From Persicaria tinctoria (Eukaryota > Streptophyta > Magnoliopsida > Caryophyllales > Polygonaceae), in contig JBANSL010000009.1 in assembly GCA_037127255.1 (NCBI GenBank), positions 31,437,475-31,501,474 on the forward strand: DNA of 64,000 bases, read 5' to 3'. The translations under genes were made by a program, and so were the position numbers. Positions within the stretch are counted from its first letter, which is position 1, and every line of letters begins with the position of its first letter. Of this stretch, positions 45,257 to 56,038 are shown one piece after another. The notes under the pieces were generated by a model. The model saw only the letters and a list, made by a program, of their open reading frames with translations. It ran no database searches and had not been told where the DNA came from.

Positions 45257-46211
45257 ATGATCCCATGATCAAACCCAAATACAGAATTTCTTTTCGTTTA
45301 GAACTACGGTGACTTGATTCCACTAAACAAGTGGATACATAGGAAACTCGGTTTAAATCAAATTCTCACCGAGTCCAGTCACGTCCAAACCTTCAAATAA
45401 ATCTTTCCAAATTCATTTGTCGACTCTAGTCGTCCCAGATGTTAAATCTTCCATCAAAACCAAAGTGTCCGTTCTAACTCGATATAAAGCTTCCGCTCGT
45501 CGAGTTTGGTCACGACCAACAATCAAAATCAAATTTCACCATCCCCAAATTGACCTTTAAGTCAAACCTCTAAGTCAAATCAAATACCACACCAAATCGT
45601 TTTCTATGCAAATGATAGGCGGATTACTTGAGTTACCCTTCCGAGAAGGTGGGCTCAGGTCACTCGGGTGGAGTGTTGTTCGAACTACCCTTCCTAGAAG
45701 GTGGGCTTGAACTTCATCCTATGATGCATATAAGAAAACGAAACCAAATCCAAACCAAACCAAACCAAACACAAAACCCAACCACTCTGAACTACGTGAG
45801 GCTTGATTCTCTTCCAAGAGATACGTAGGCAACCCGTCAAATTTCGGGTGCAGCCCAAATTACCAAAACCACTCAAATCTTGGTATCGATATGACTTCGA
45901 ATCAAGAGGATAACCAAAAGGGGTCGGACTCAAATATTAAAAATCAAATAAAATGTGTTGTATGATTATTGCGCATTTTTGTTCAACAATCTCCTAATTA
46001 TTCTAATAATAATATTTAATTTATTTTAATCTATATTTTAATAATGGAAAGTTTGATCATTTGTTCTCTTCGAATCTTGGTGTTTGTTTTTAGGTCTATG
46101 AAGTGCATAGAGATTACCAAAGAGTCAAAACTCTCTTTTGAGAAGACCATCAGCCGTTTACCTGAGCATATTGTCAACAACATCAGTTGGCATCATGTAG
46201 ATGATTCCATT

Positions 46212-47029
46212 GTAAGTTGTTGTAATCTTCTTCCCACATGTAATTGATGCAACTTTGTGTTCATGTCGAATTACTCTTGCCATGATATCCTGATAATTTT
46301 CATTCACAATTAATCTTTCATAATAGATAAATGTCTTAACCTATTTCAGAGTGTTGCACTCTTAAATCTTTTTTATCTACGTAGATTTTCCATATTAACA
46401 TAGCACAAGAAGGATGAAGTAAGAAAGAGAAGGGATATAAAAGGTTTGCTTATATTTGGTGTCCTGACTAAATTGTGTAAATATATGTTTCCCCGTATAG
46501 AACTACAAAAATAGATCAGCTGCCTGCACAGGTTGGGACTCTTACGCAGCTTCCTCCACAGCTACTCCAGCAGGTTGAATCTCCTGCTCGGCATCTTTGG
46601 GTGAAGCTGGCTCAGTTTTGCCTTGCTCACTGATAACCTTCTTTTGCTGCAGCTTGAGCTTTTAGCCTTTTGATTTCGTACATTATGCATTTAACTTTGA
46701 ACATTAATAAAAGTGTACACAACTTGTATACATAGCAATATTGAAAAATCACCCATGGTTGGATGAAAAGTTGCATAAATTTTTAAGAATGCATGAATTT
46801 CAATCCCTTGTAATGTCGCACAAAAATCCAGCGAATAATAAATTTTAATAAGTGAATTCCAATCCCATGTACGGTTTTCTCTACCTAGGCATAGCTAGTG
46901 AAGTACATCAAATTTCAATTAAAAATTAATTTATAATTCTTCAAAATGGAGAAACTCTTGGGAATTTGCACAAAATGTTTTTAGGGAAGATGAGTTTTGA
47001 TTCTACATTTTAAAAAAAAATTGGGGATG
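46212..47029. other. Mostly non-coding, with one open stretch
   Basis: 46500-46660 is open on both strands: plus after an acceptor-like CCCGTATAG (KIDQLPAQVGTLTQLPPQLL, stop TGA about 46631), or minus as a C-terminal exon (ISEQGKTEPASPKDAEQEIQ, stop TAA about 46540). Either could be a remnant of a host exon; I cannot decide. 46680-47029 is AT-rich with nothing visible. Confidence 0.3.
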
Positions 47030-47520
47030 CTCTTAGATTCTTAAATATCACCATTAATGTGTCATCAATGAAGTGTAATCACATTTTATGCTTATGTGTT
47101 ATTAATTGTATAAAAATAATATCAATAAAAATGTCATCAATAAATAATGTCACCACAAATGATTGAGATCAATGAGGTGTAATCACAAATGTCATCAATT
47201 GTATAAAAATGTAATAAACATGTCACCACACGTGATTTCATCAATGAAATATAATCACAAACGTGTCATCAGTGAATAAAAGTAGAATCGATGAAAATAT
47301 ATCAATATACAATTGATTAAATTAAAAAAAAGTGTCATCAACGATTTGATTAAAAAAGTGGCATCAAATGATTACATTAGAAAAATGGCGTCAAAACACT
47401 ATTTTGAAAAAGTTGCATCATATTAAAGAAAAAAATGTCATCAAAACACTACCTTGAAAAAATATGGCATCACGGTAAAAAAAACATCATCAAAAAATGG
47501 ACATTAAAAAAGTGTCATCA
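47030..47520. repeat. Field of GTGTCATCAA-like words
   Basis: The word TGTCATCAA or one-base variants (GGCATCAA, GTCACCACA) recurs about every 20-40 bp over about 490 bp, all in the same orientation. Dense short subterminal repeats like this are typical of DNA transposon ends, but no terminal inverted repeat was found here. Confidence 0.65.
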
Positions 47521-47808
47521 ATAGTCAATAGTTAAAAAAAATGGTCTTATCCCTCTACTTCGTGTAATGAAATTCGTTCCATCAAATAGCACAATAACTA
47601 ATTGAGACCCTAGAAGGTCTGAGTTAGACAAGAATAAAGGGTCATTCAAGTTACCTTGGTTGTTTCCATCATTAGCACCTCTTCCAGGTGTTTGGTTGCT
47701 ACTAGAACTGAACAACTTCTCCTAATTTAGCTATTTCCGTAACAACAAGGACCAGATCTTGGGCCTACATCTCTGATACCATGTGAAGAATATGATGAAT
47801 CAAGACCA
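47518..47808 (-). mobile_element. Copia 5' fragment: LTR edge, primer-binding site, gag start
   Basis: The minus strand reads ...CTTCACA, then TGGTATCAGAGAT (47783-47771), then a gag ORF from 47715 (NDPLFLSNSDLLGSQLV, LFDGTNFITRSRGIR) that loses homology after about 55 codons. Only about 24 bp of the LTR remains (47785-47808) before the next inserted sequence. Confidence 0.7.
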
Positions 47809-48000
47809 GTGTTCTAAAATTCGGCCTTGGCAGCCGCCAAGACGGCTACAAGGCGGTTGACAGTTACCTCCCGCTATGACATGGGCATTGGCGGGGCGTT
47901 CTTGGTGGAAGCATGACTTTGCGGCCATGACGGGAGAGCTTGGCGGGCGCGGAACGGGCCTTGGCGGGACAGGACGATTGTGGCGGCTAGGACTTATTAA
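47809..48000. mobile_element. hAT-like non-autonomous fragment
   Basis: Begins CAGTGTTCTAAAA, a common hAT-type end, followed by GC-rich GGCGG/CCGCC repeats. The opposite end was not found, so the right limit is approximate. Confidence 0.35.
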
Positions 48001-48221
48001 CAAAATTTTAAGCCTTTTCTTCGACAAATCCGTTCTTACGATTTGTGAATCCTTCAATTCATTCGTTGATCGCCCCTTTGGTTTCTTCGATCTCTAGCGA
48101 TAGAGTGGCGTCTCTTCTCGAGTGCTCAATTGCTCTGGCGGTGGTGGATCACGGTTGGCAGTGCACTTGTGGTGCTTGACTATGATCGAACTGCTTTCGC
48201 TGAGTCGCTATCTTGCATCAC

Positions 48222-48276
<55 letters not shown>

Positions 48277-48505
48277 GTGCATAAACAAGTTGCAGACTTG
48301 CAGACAGAAGAACTGATGAACAATTGGGAATTTGTGAATTATTTTTTTTGGTTCTTGGGAATTTGTGAATTCTGATTTGTGATTATTACGAACAGCAGGG
48401 TATGTGGTGCTTAATTTGTTTGTAAATTTTGAATGAACAAGCGAATGAGTAACTTAGTTGATTGGAGTATATATATTGTATATTTGAATACGTATTGATT
48501 GGATA
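48001..48505. other. Unassigned DNA with a (CT)n tract
   Basis: (CT)n at 48223-48273. The flanking 48010-48220 looks like plant 5' UTR or coding DNA, but no product is recognised. 48280-48505 is AT-rich, with nothing visible. Confidence 0.4.
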
Positions 48506-49297
48506 GGAAGTGGATCCTCTCCTAATGAGAAGGTTGCTTATAACTTCCTAATAAGCTAATCTTAGCTCTTAAATTCAATCAATGATCAAGATTAAATCCA
48601 CAAAGTTAATTAATAATTAAATTAATTCATCCTTATCCCATATTCATCTTCCTCGTTCAATCTGCTCATCAAATTAATGCCAAATTAGGCGTCAATTTGT
48701 GATGGCAATGCACCTTCGGTGTAGGAATCGCCCCGATCTCGAACCTTAGGACGACGATGACAATCCATCACCAACGTTTGTTGTTGGCAATCCCATCTCC
48801 CAGGCCTCTCTCCCAAAATGGTCAGATTTCTCTTGAGAATGCAGTTACCAGAAGACGGTTGGCTCAATTAAATTAATTACAAAGATTACCAGTGCATCAG
48901 GGAATAACCTAATTAGCATGTTTTATCAAGTAAATTTAGCAACACTAAGTTCCGACATTGAGTTTAGTTGGAAATCAATTTCAAACTCATCTGATTGTGG
49001 TCGTTCTACTTTTTTGTTTTGTTTTTAAACGATGGAGAGCGCGCACGAGCGGAAAGAAGAAGCTGAATTAATTGTTGATTAATTCAGCACTGATTTAATC
49101 CACGATTCAATTTGATTGAAGGAAGAAAATTGATTTGGGATAAGATCTTATCCCAAATCAATGTAATAAGATCTTTAATCAATGTAATTATTCATTAATT
49201 CTAATAATTAGTCTTAACTGTTGATTTGATTCAAGGGCTAAGATTTGTTTATTTGGACAATATTAGGAAAACATTTATAAGGAGAGAATCCTATTCC
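48506..49297. mobile_element. MULE- or hAT-type non-autonomous element with long inverted ends
   Basis: 792 bp. The ends are imperfect inverted repeats reaching about 100 bp inward (GGAAGTGGATCCTCTCC against GGAATAGGATTCTCTCC, then AATCTTAGCYCTT and further words). The flanks ATTGGATA (48498-48505) and ATTGGATA (49299-49306) are a perfect 8-bp, or 9-bp with one mismatch, target duplication. No transposase. Confidence 0.7.
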
Positions 49298-49773
49298 TAT
49301 TGGATAACCCAGTAACTTAGTTGCTTGTTTAATAGTTTGATTACTTTCTTATATATTGATTGGAGTATATTTGAGTACTGGTTTAATTGTTTGATTACTT
49401 TCTTATCGATTAGAGTATATTTGACTAGTACTATAGTGTATAAACAATCACATTTATATAAGTTTATGCCACTTTTTGTTTCTATAAAAAATGTCACTTT
49501 TCGTACGTTTTGAGCCGAATAACGTTGAAAAGGCCATGACTTAATCACTTAACTTTATGTTTTGTTAATGTAGAGATGGTAAACACTCTAGAAATGAATA
49601 AGTATTACATCAAATTTATTCTAGTTCTAGTATATGGGTTAAGGTAGCTCAAAATGGACCCAACCTGACCCGACCCGGAAAACATGGGGTCGGGGTTGAC
49701 CCGAGACCCCCAGGGGTCGGGTCTCAGGTCGAATTTTAGGAAATCCCGGGTCAACGGGCGGGTCAGGTCAGAC
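49298..49773. other. Unassigned AT-rich DNA, then GACCCG-rich repeat
   Basis: 49298-49635 contains no gene; TTGATTACTTTCTTAT and related words repeat twice at 49336 and 49391. 49636-49773 is rich in GACCCG and CGGGTC words; with 53859-53910 and 55010-55170 it forms parts of one simple-sequence-rich non-autonomous element (see candidate hAT-like element). Confidence 0.4.
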
Positions 49774-50375
49774 CACAAGTAGAAAATCAGTAATATACCC
49801 CGGGCGTTTTTTAAATATACCCCGGATCTGACAATATAATGCTCCGGGGTAGAACTAGGGTGGGGTTAATACATGGTCAGACTTTATACCCCGGATATTC
49901 ACAAAAATAATGCGGGGTATATACTCCTACAAAAAATCCCAATAAATGAGGTGGAAAATGCGCCCGGGGTATATGCCTCCAATATCCGGAGTATATGACA
50001 CCAATATCCGGGGTATATATGCACATTAAATCTGGGCTATAATCATTGTCAATCCGGGCTATAAAATACGTTTCGTCCGGGGTATATTCTTCCAGTGATC
50101 ACACATTCAAATCGTTTATATACCAGATCAAAGAGGTCCGGGCTATATAATGTTTTTTTTTAATTTCAAATATATATATTGAGAATACACCTAGTAACCT
50201 ATAATTTGTCCTGTATTAAAACAATACCTTGATAACTTTAAATCAAGTCACAACCACAAATGGACAACCTAGCACATGAAACAATCCAATTAATTATATT
50301 GAAGATTTGCAAGGTTTCAAGTTCTTACAAGGTCTCAAAAGACAAAGGTGTAAAAGCAATACTTGGAACAATTTC

Positions 50376-50540
50376 TTACAAGTTACAAGATTTCACAAGT
50401 GTACAAGACCCATACCCACGCATGATATGCCGAAAAAGATGAGTTTGATACGAAGCTCGATCGGCCTGCAATCTTGTTTTAGCATCAAAGTGAACGGCCA
50501 AAAACTTTTCCGACCCCGAGAGACCTTGATTAGCCTTTGC
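50376..50540 (-). pseudogene. Exon-like ORF inside CACTA element
   Basis: The minus strand after acceptor ATATTTTAG|GCAAAG is open for 54 codons to TAA (50378-50376). It begins AKANQGLSGSEKFLAV and is not recognised. It may be the last exon of a captured gene. Confidence 0.35.
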
Positions 50541-52673
50541 CTAAAATATTCAGAATCGCACATACATTTCAGAATAAGTTAAAACAGAATTGTATAAAAC
50601 AGGTTATGTACTAGTATAGAACATGTCATCCATGTGCTGAAATCTAGCCATATTCATAACCTTAACCTTTATATGTTCTTTTTCTGCAATTTTTCTTGCA
50701 CAAACTAGCAGCATGCTACTTATTTTCAATAATAAAATTCATTATTACTACTGACAATAATCTGAATAGCTGCTTGGCAAAAAAAAAATTTATTATAAAA
50801 TCAGATAGCTAATTGTTTTCATCTATAATGTTTTCCAAAAGGGATTTCATCTTTATCCTTAGCTCCATATCAGTTCTATCGGTCATATACTCATATATGT
50901 GGCTTCTGTTAGCTGTCTAAAGGCATCAACAGTAACACCATTTGATATCTTTCAGCGTTTTACAGAAACATTTGAGAAATTTCCTAAACACATAAAGATA
51001 GATATGTATACACGTAAAAATAAAGACATTGCACATACATGATACATCATGTGTGCCTCATTTCATTTTAAACCCAAACATAGAGTTATAAGTAAATAGG
51101 CAACTATTTAATCAAAGCAATTATCAAATATAAAATCAACTCCTAATGAACTGAGACCTTGACTACATCCGGAAACATCAAGAAATAATTCATCTTCGTC
51201 ACATCTAGAAATATCACAAAGTTTTTAAGTTTGTTGAAACTCGTATGCTAAAGGACACATTCATGAAAGTTAGTCAGTCAATAACACTTCAAATGCCAAT
51301 GCGACGACTCAAGAAAGTTAGTCAGTCAATACGCTACAAGCCTCCAAAGTTGATCGGTCAAATAAATAGAAATGTGTTGTCATTGTTTTCCCTTAAAGGC
51401 TAGGGCACAAAGATCACTAGAGGAAACTTACAGAAAATGTAGCCACCCTTTCATACTTCAAGAATGTGATCGAACCTACATAAATTCCTCTAACATATCT
51501 CAGACATCAAGGGATGCAGCCCTATCTTGATAGCTTTTGTTTTTGCTGATCTGCATAACCAAGTTATAAAAAGATATTAGAACCAAATCAATCTGAAAAG
51601 TGTTTACAAACCAGGCAATATTGCAAGGTTGCCATTTAAAGAAATATCGCAACAAGAAATAATTCAGTGCTTACTAAAATAATCTTAACATTCCATTGCT
51701 AGACAGTTTTCGCATATTCCACTCTATCGTTCTCAAATCTTATAAAGAACCCAAAAACTGCATATACCACAGTAATATCTCCCAGATGGGAATCAAAGTG
51801 GATAATGAATATCCAAAATTATACTTTAGGTTAATGTGGCTAAACAATGAAACAGTTATAATACATCCAAAATAATACTATTTTCTTCTTTTTTTGCCTT
51901 GCCTAAATTACCAAATGACAGCAAAACAATATCTAATATCTACTCACTAGCTAAATGGGTAAGCAGTTTGAATTGGGACTGTCAAAGATTGACATCACTA
52001 AAGGGCTATGACATACTCAACAACTACTGCAAATTAAGACATTGGAGAAGATTAGCTAACTATAAAAGTATGGTAAACTAGGCCAGAACATATCATCAGA
52101 AAATGCAGGACCACTCGTGTGTACTAACATACTGTAGCCCATTCAAAATTTTAGAATATATTGGCACCTGTTCTCTTGATGAACCTAGTTTAATATTCAA
52201 TTATAGAGCAATATGCAAAATTTAGGCCGTCAATTGAAAGCGCAAATCAGCGAATAAACCAAATTCAATTGAGAAGGAATGTTAACCTTAATCCAATAAG
52301 TCTTGCTCTTTTTCAAAGACCAATTTCGTTAAACCAACAAGGCCTTATAAGAGATTCCCGAATAAAGATCGTCCACCTATGACACATTCCATACCAAAAT
52401 CAATTTAGTTGTAGGCAAAATTCAATCGGGCCTTAAGACATAAAAAGATCGACTGATATAACAAAGATAACTTCTGAAATCAGTACACAAATTAAACAAA
52501 TCAAAATTATCCATATTAGAACAAAACCTATATATAATAATACGGTTCAACCGGGCCGACTTGTGTACTTATTTACTTTTCACCAAATGTACATTCAATC
52601 GCAAAGAGTCAAATATGATGCAAACAAAAAAGGATTAAGAGACCGACTTGTGTACCTATTTACCAGTCACAAA
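50541..52673. other. CACTA interior without recognisable genes
   Basis: AT-rich, no ORF above 60 codons that resembles a protein. Two ACTTCAAATG / GTTAGTCAGTCAAT units repeat at 51270 and 51315. It is probably intron-like captured DNA. Confidence 0.4.
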
Positions 52674-53460
52674 ATGCACTTCCGCCCGACCCATCGAGGT
52701 TAAGTGGGAGACTCCCAACCTGCAAAAAGAATGCAAAGCATGACATATTAACGAATCTCTTTTAATTACTTATTATATTTCATATTTTCCTTTCATAGTG
52801 TGTATCACATCCAGTCCCATGGCTTTTACAGAATACTTACTCCATCAAAATCAAGGTTATTAAGCAGGAAAGATGGGGAGGGGTTTTGGTGGATATCATT
52901 GTTAATGGAAACATTAGGATGTGAGATTGCACTGACCTATAACTAAGCACTTTGTTTTCTCACCAGGCAGCCATGTATCAATCCTATTTGAAGCATCTGA
53001 CCGTGAAAATTGTAATCTATTAGCGAGGTAAACTGCAAATTATAAATAGATTAAGCATATACGCATCTACTAGGGATACACTGAAGTTGAAAGCAACAAA
53101 AATAGGGTTTCAATTAGAAGAGGGCGGATGAAAATTAGGGTTCTGAGAAATCTAAAAATTAGGGGCTTTGTTTACCTAGTAAGGGGATGTAGGTTGGCGG
53201 CTCAGAGGAGGGCGTCGAAGAGGAGTGCGGTCGGTGGCTGAGGCGGTCGGCGGCTGAGGAGGCCGGGAATGCGGCTTGTGGGACTCCGCGGCTGGATGAG
53301 AGGAGTGTGAGTCGCTGGTTGGAGGTGAGGAGTCGGAGTCGCCGGTGAGAGGAGTCGGAAGTGCGGCTGGAGGTGAGGAGGTGAGAGATGGCGTGACTGG
53401 TCACTGGAGCCTGGAGGTGAGGGGCAAGCGAAGCGAAGAAGTCGATCCCTTCCTTCAATT
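52674..53460 (-). pseudogene. Exon-like pieces at the 5' side of the CACTA interior
   Basis: On the minus strand: a GC-rich, Ser/Pro-coding or UTR-like block (53460-53177) ending TTACTAG|GTAAAC; a small piece of about 70 bp (about 53030-52965) after TTTGCAG and ending GCCTG|GTGAGA, containing ATGGC; and another (about 52720-52665) after TTTTGCAG. Good splice signals in series suggest a captured transcript unit, but no product is recognised. Confidence 0.3.
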
Positions 53461-53916
53461 ACGTACTTTCGTTTAATAAAAAAAAACAAACAAAGACGTT
53501 GTACCTTTTATACCCCGGAATTTCTATGGTGTATATATATTGTGGGGTAAAAGAATAACATATATACCCCGGATATTTATAAAAAAAAACGCCCGGGGTA
53601 TATAATTCATTTTTTATGGGGTAAATAGGCATATACCCCGGATATTGGTACAAAAAAAACGCCCGGGGTATGAAATACGCAGTATGATTTAATTAACACC
53701 CCACCTCTTATACCCCAGATATTTTTTAAAATAATCCGGGGTATATTTAAGTTAGTATTTAAAAGTGAAAGAAAGCTGGCTAGTTAGGCCATTATACCCC
53801 ACAATTACGAGATCCGGGGTAATAGATCATGGGGTAAAATCCCGATTTTCTACTAGTGGACCCGGTGGGTCTCAGGATTTGACCCGTTGACCCGGATTTA
53901 AAAAAATGTATATATA

Positions 53917-54169
53917 CTCCCTCCGTTAAGAAAAACATGTCGTTTTAGGAATAAAATCTTGTTAAGAAAAACTTGTCGTTTTAGGTATTTTGGTACTCAC
54001 TTTCCAAAATTACCCTTGTCATGATTAGATGTTTGTTAGTTGTAGTTTTCAATAAAGTGGAAAAGTAAAGTAATAATTAGGGGTATAAGTGTATTTTTGT
54101 TTGCTTTTATTTGATTTCTTAAATAATGTGCAAATGTCTAGAACGACATGTTTTGATTAACGGAGGGAG
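53917..54169. mobile_element. Stowaway MITE
   Basis: 253 bp, ends CTCCCTCCGTTAA and TTAACGGAGGGAG, flanked by TA on both sides. Same family as 62617-62857 in opposite orientation (shared words ATTAGATGTTTGTTAGTTG, AACGACATGTTTT). Confidence 0.93.
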
Positions 54170-54500
54170 TATTTTTGTTTGTTGTGTCATTTCATTTGTG
54201 TGCGCTTTAGAGTTTACTTTATAGACTACTCTCCCTCTCTGACTCCGAAACTTCCAACCCAGTTCTTCAAAAACCCTAAATCGCCCAGCCCCAAATCGGT
54301 CAAATAAATTGCCGGAGTCTTAATACTCCACCTTGCGGACCTTGCTGTCGCCGACTCGCCGGTGGATCGTCGGTCGTCACTGGTGGAGCAAGTAGCGCAG
54401 CTGCGCTGCGCGCAGATCCGTCCCCCTCTCTCTCTCTCTCTATTTCATTAGTAGATTGATGGTGAGTCGTACTTGTATATTATCCCCCAATTGAAGACAC
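54170..54500. other. Unassigned mixed sequence
   Basis: CT-rich, UTR-like DNA with AAACCCTAAATCGCCC at about 54270 and a short (CT)n at 54427-54440. No product recognised. Confidence 0.3.
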
Positions 54501-54740
54501 TCAGCCCATGGAGATGGCCTGAACGAGGGCGTAGGCGGCGAGGTTGACGGAGCTGATGTGTCCGATGAAGAGCTGTGTGATAACGAACACGCCGTAGGCC
54601 GTCACCCGAAACACCGCGGCAGGGGCGGCGATCCTGGCGATCTTCTTAGTCTCTTCCCATGTCTTCTTTCCCAGCCTATCCTTTGTCTCATCCTCCACTA
54701 CTGGATTCGCTTTCAGAAGCAGCAGAACTGATTCTTCCAT
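54501..54740 (-). pseudogene. MATE/DTX transporter first-exon fragment
   Basis: From ATG 54740: MEESVLLLLKANPVVED..., then KKIARIAAPAAVFRVTAYGV and QLFIGHISSVNLAAYALVQ, the N-terminal tail and first membrane helix of plant MATE (DETOXIFICATION) efflux proteins. Full-length members have about 480-500 residues and 12 helices; here the frame stops (TGA 54501-54503) after AISMG, before helix 2, and no further exon follows. It lies in transposon-rich DNA, so it may be a captured fragment. Confidence 0.7.
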
Positions 54741-55170
54741 CGTCACCCCTTCAAATTTCTTTAAAATAAACACTTTTCAAAGTGTTTCCCACCTCTACAC
54801 TTTTCAGTGTTCCACCTCTACACTTTTCTAAGTGCTTAATTTGTGTATATCCGTCTAATTGTCCCTTTAATTACGTTAGCTTTTGTCTCTTTATAATTGA
54901 TAGTGCACTGGCCTGCAAAGTGGTAACAACTAAAAAAGTGTAATTTTGTAAAAACTAACAAAATTTAAATATTGTAATTTTGTAACAAAGAACAAAATTT
55001 TAAAACTCGGGTTTTCGGGTGAACCCGTCACCTGACCCGAAAAACCCGGAAATATAAATCTCGGGTTCGGGTTGGGTGGCGGGTCGCATTTTTAAAAATT
55101 CCGGGCCTTCGGGTTGACCCCCACCCGAAATTTTCGGGTTAGGTCGGATCGACCCGGATGAGCCACTCTA

Positions 55171-56038
55171 ATATAGGTAAATATAAAAAAATATTAAGAA
55201 AACGTTTTGTCCGTCAAGAATCTGACAATAAGGCTGCCGAACCGTCTTAGCGTTTGGCGATACCTCACCACCGAGTATCCACCGAACGGTTTTTAGAACA
55301 TTGAATAAGACAAATACACTGCACACAACAGTGATCAAGCAAGGTAAGGAGCAAAGGAGGTAAACACAGGGAGCCACGTTCACCGATTCATTAATGATAA
55401 AAAAAAAAATGATCAAGGAAGAAAATTTGGCTAAAAGTGGCCAGCACTCATTCACCAATCCCAAAACCCTAAAAGATGTGAGGTGACAGGTGACCTTATT
55501 TAGGACAAATGAAGTCACGTGAGACTCTCACGTGACTTCATTTGTCCTAAATAAGGTCGTATTATTCATTGTCATTTCTCACCGCTGTGCCAGTGTGCCC
55601 CCACCCTAATCGAGTTCTGGGTTCGCCACTGCGTGAGAGTCATGTCTAAGAGGGCTTATTACCCATCATAAAATGTATCAAAAGGCAAAGAAAAATACTA
55701 GCTGAAAGTAAGCATAAAGGGAAGAACATAAATGTGGACATTCTTCATAGGAACTAGCTACTGTATTATTCTAATTAAAAGAATATTTGGCGATAAATAT
55801 ATTTAAAATTTTAAAATGTGGCTCACATGAAGTCGTTTTGGAGGTCAATGCAGCTAAGATTAAGTCAAGTCGTTTACTACAGCGATCGGGTAATAAGGCG
55901 AAGTCATTGTCTCAATTAATTCCAAAACTATCCTCCAACAAGTTTCCTCCACTCGTAAATTTCTCCATACCGTAGAGAAACCGCTAGCTCCTTGATATAT
56001 ATAGGCCTTGTATTAGTAAAAATTTAAATCCGCTAAGA
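55171..56038. other. Intergenic region with a large palindrome
   Basis: No gene recognised. It contains the 67-bp palindrome at 55492-55558. TATATATATAG at about 55997 lies about 40 bp upstream of the ankyrin ATG (56039) and is a plausible TATA box for it. Confidence 0.5.
55492..55558. repeat. 67-bp perfect palindrome with two G-boxes
   Basis: Two 33-base arms (55492-55524 and 55526-55558) are perfect inverted copies around a single C at 55525. Each arm contains CACGTG, the G-box/ABRE core, near the centre. No longer homology continues outside the arms. Confidence 0.92.

Larger units (their letters stand above)
42230..45988. mobile_element. Solo LTR, 3759 bp, Ty3/gypsy-like (Tat/Ogre-like?)
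   Basis: Starts TGTTGGAGG and ends TTGTTCAACA, with perfect target duplications ATCTC at 42225-42229 and 45989-45993; it sits inside the right LTR of the TRIM element. No RT, integrase or gag coding is present. The great length and the repeated GAACTACG...TACGTAGGTAACCCG words recall the LTRs of Tat/Ogre-type plant gypsy elements; that family assignment is from memory and unproven. It contains two internal repeat arrays. Confidence 0.85.
41180..46043 (-). mobile_element. TRIM-like LTR element, split by a solo LTR
   Basis: Two 153-bp direct repeats: 41180-41332, and 42127-42229 continued at 45994-46043. A primer-binding site (TGGTATCCGAGC on the minus strand, 42126-42115) abuts the right repeat, and a purine tract (minus strand GCGAGGGAA) abuts the left one. 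Flanks ATAGA (41175-41179) and ATGGA (46044-46048) are a target duplication with one mismatch. Without the nested LTR the element is about 1.1 kb, with no coding capacity, as in terminal-repeat retrotransposons in miniature. Its interior (41740-42075) is a tandem array of GGCGGTT(TTGTGGTGG)CCGAAGCC-like units with a higher-order period of about 130 bp. Confidence 0.7.
40026..46211 (+). pseudogene. Possible unrecognised host gene with two exons and a TE-filled intron
   Basis: Exon 40026-40123 (acceptor TTATTTAG, donor AAG|GTTAGT) and exon 46094-46211 (acceptor TTTTTAG, donor ATT|GTAAGT) share one frame: ...SVINKPFELMTSVPYVVK joined to VYEVHRDYQRVKTLF. One extra T then gives TGA; ignoring it, the frame continues FEKTISRLPEHIVNNISWHH. 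The 5.97-kb intron contains the TRIM element and its nested solo LTR. I cannot name the family. The single-base shift suggests a pseudogene or an extra small intron. Confidence 0.4.
49774..53858. mobile_element. Non-autonomous CACTA transposon, 4085 bp
   Basis: Ends CACAAGTAGAAAATC (left) and CACTAGTAGAAAATC (right, reverse complement), with a 3-bp target duplication GAC at 49771-49773 and 53859-53861. Both subterminal regions (49795-50160 and 53500-53840) are packed with CCGGGGTATAT words in both orientations, the expected transposase-binding repeats. No TNP1/TNP2-like transposase ORF is visible. The interior has exon-like pieces on the minus strand, so gene capture is possible. Confidence 0.88.
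49636..55170. mobile_element. Candidate hAT-like element, split by CACTA and MITE insertions
   Basis: The left part starts TTAAGGTAGCTCAAAATGGACCC and the right part ends, in reverse complement, TTAGAGTGGCTCATCCGGGTCG; ten of the first thirteen bases agree. GACCCG/CGGGTC-rich DNA borders both sides. Between them lie a CACTA element, a Stowaway MITE and a MATE exon fragment. A target duplication is not convincing (TATATGGG against TATAGGTA). It may instead be two separate repeat copies. Confidence 0.3.

Noticed and set aside
53159..53489. Minus-strand Ser/Pro/His-rich ORFs of 95-99 codons
   Set aside because: Two overlapping frames are open because of GC-rich simple composition; no start context or family supports a protein, so only an exon-like block is reported.
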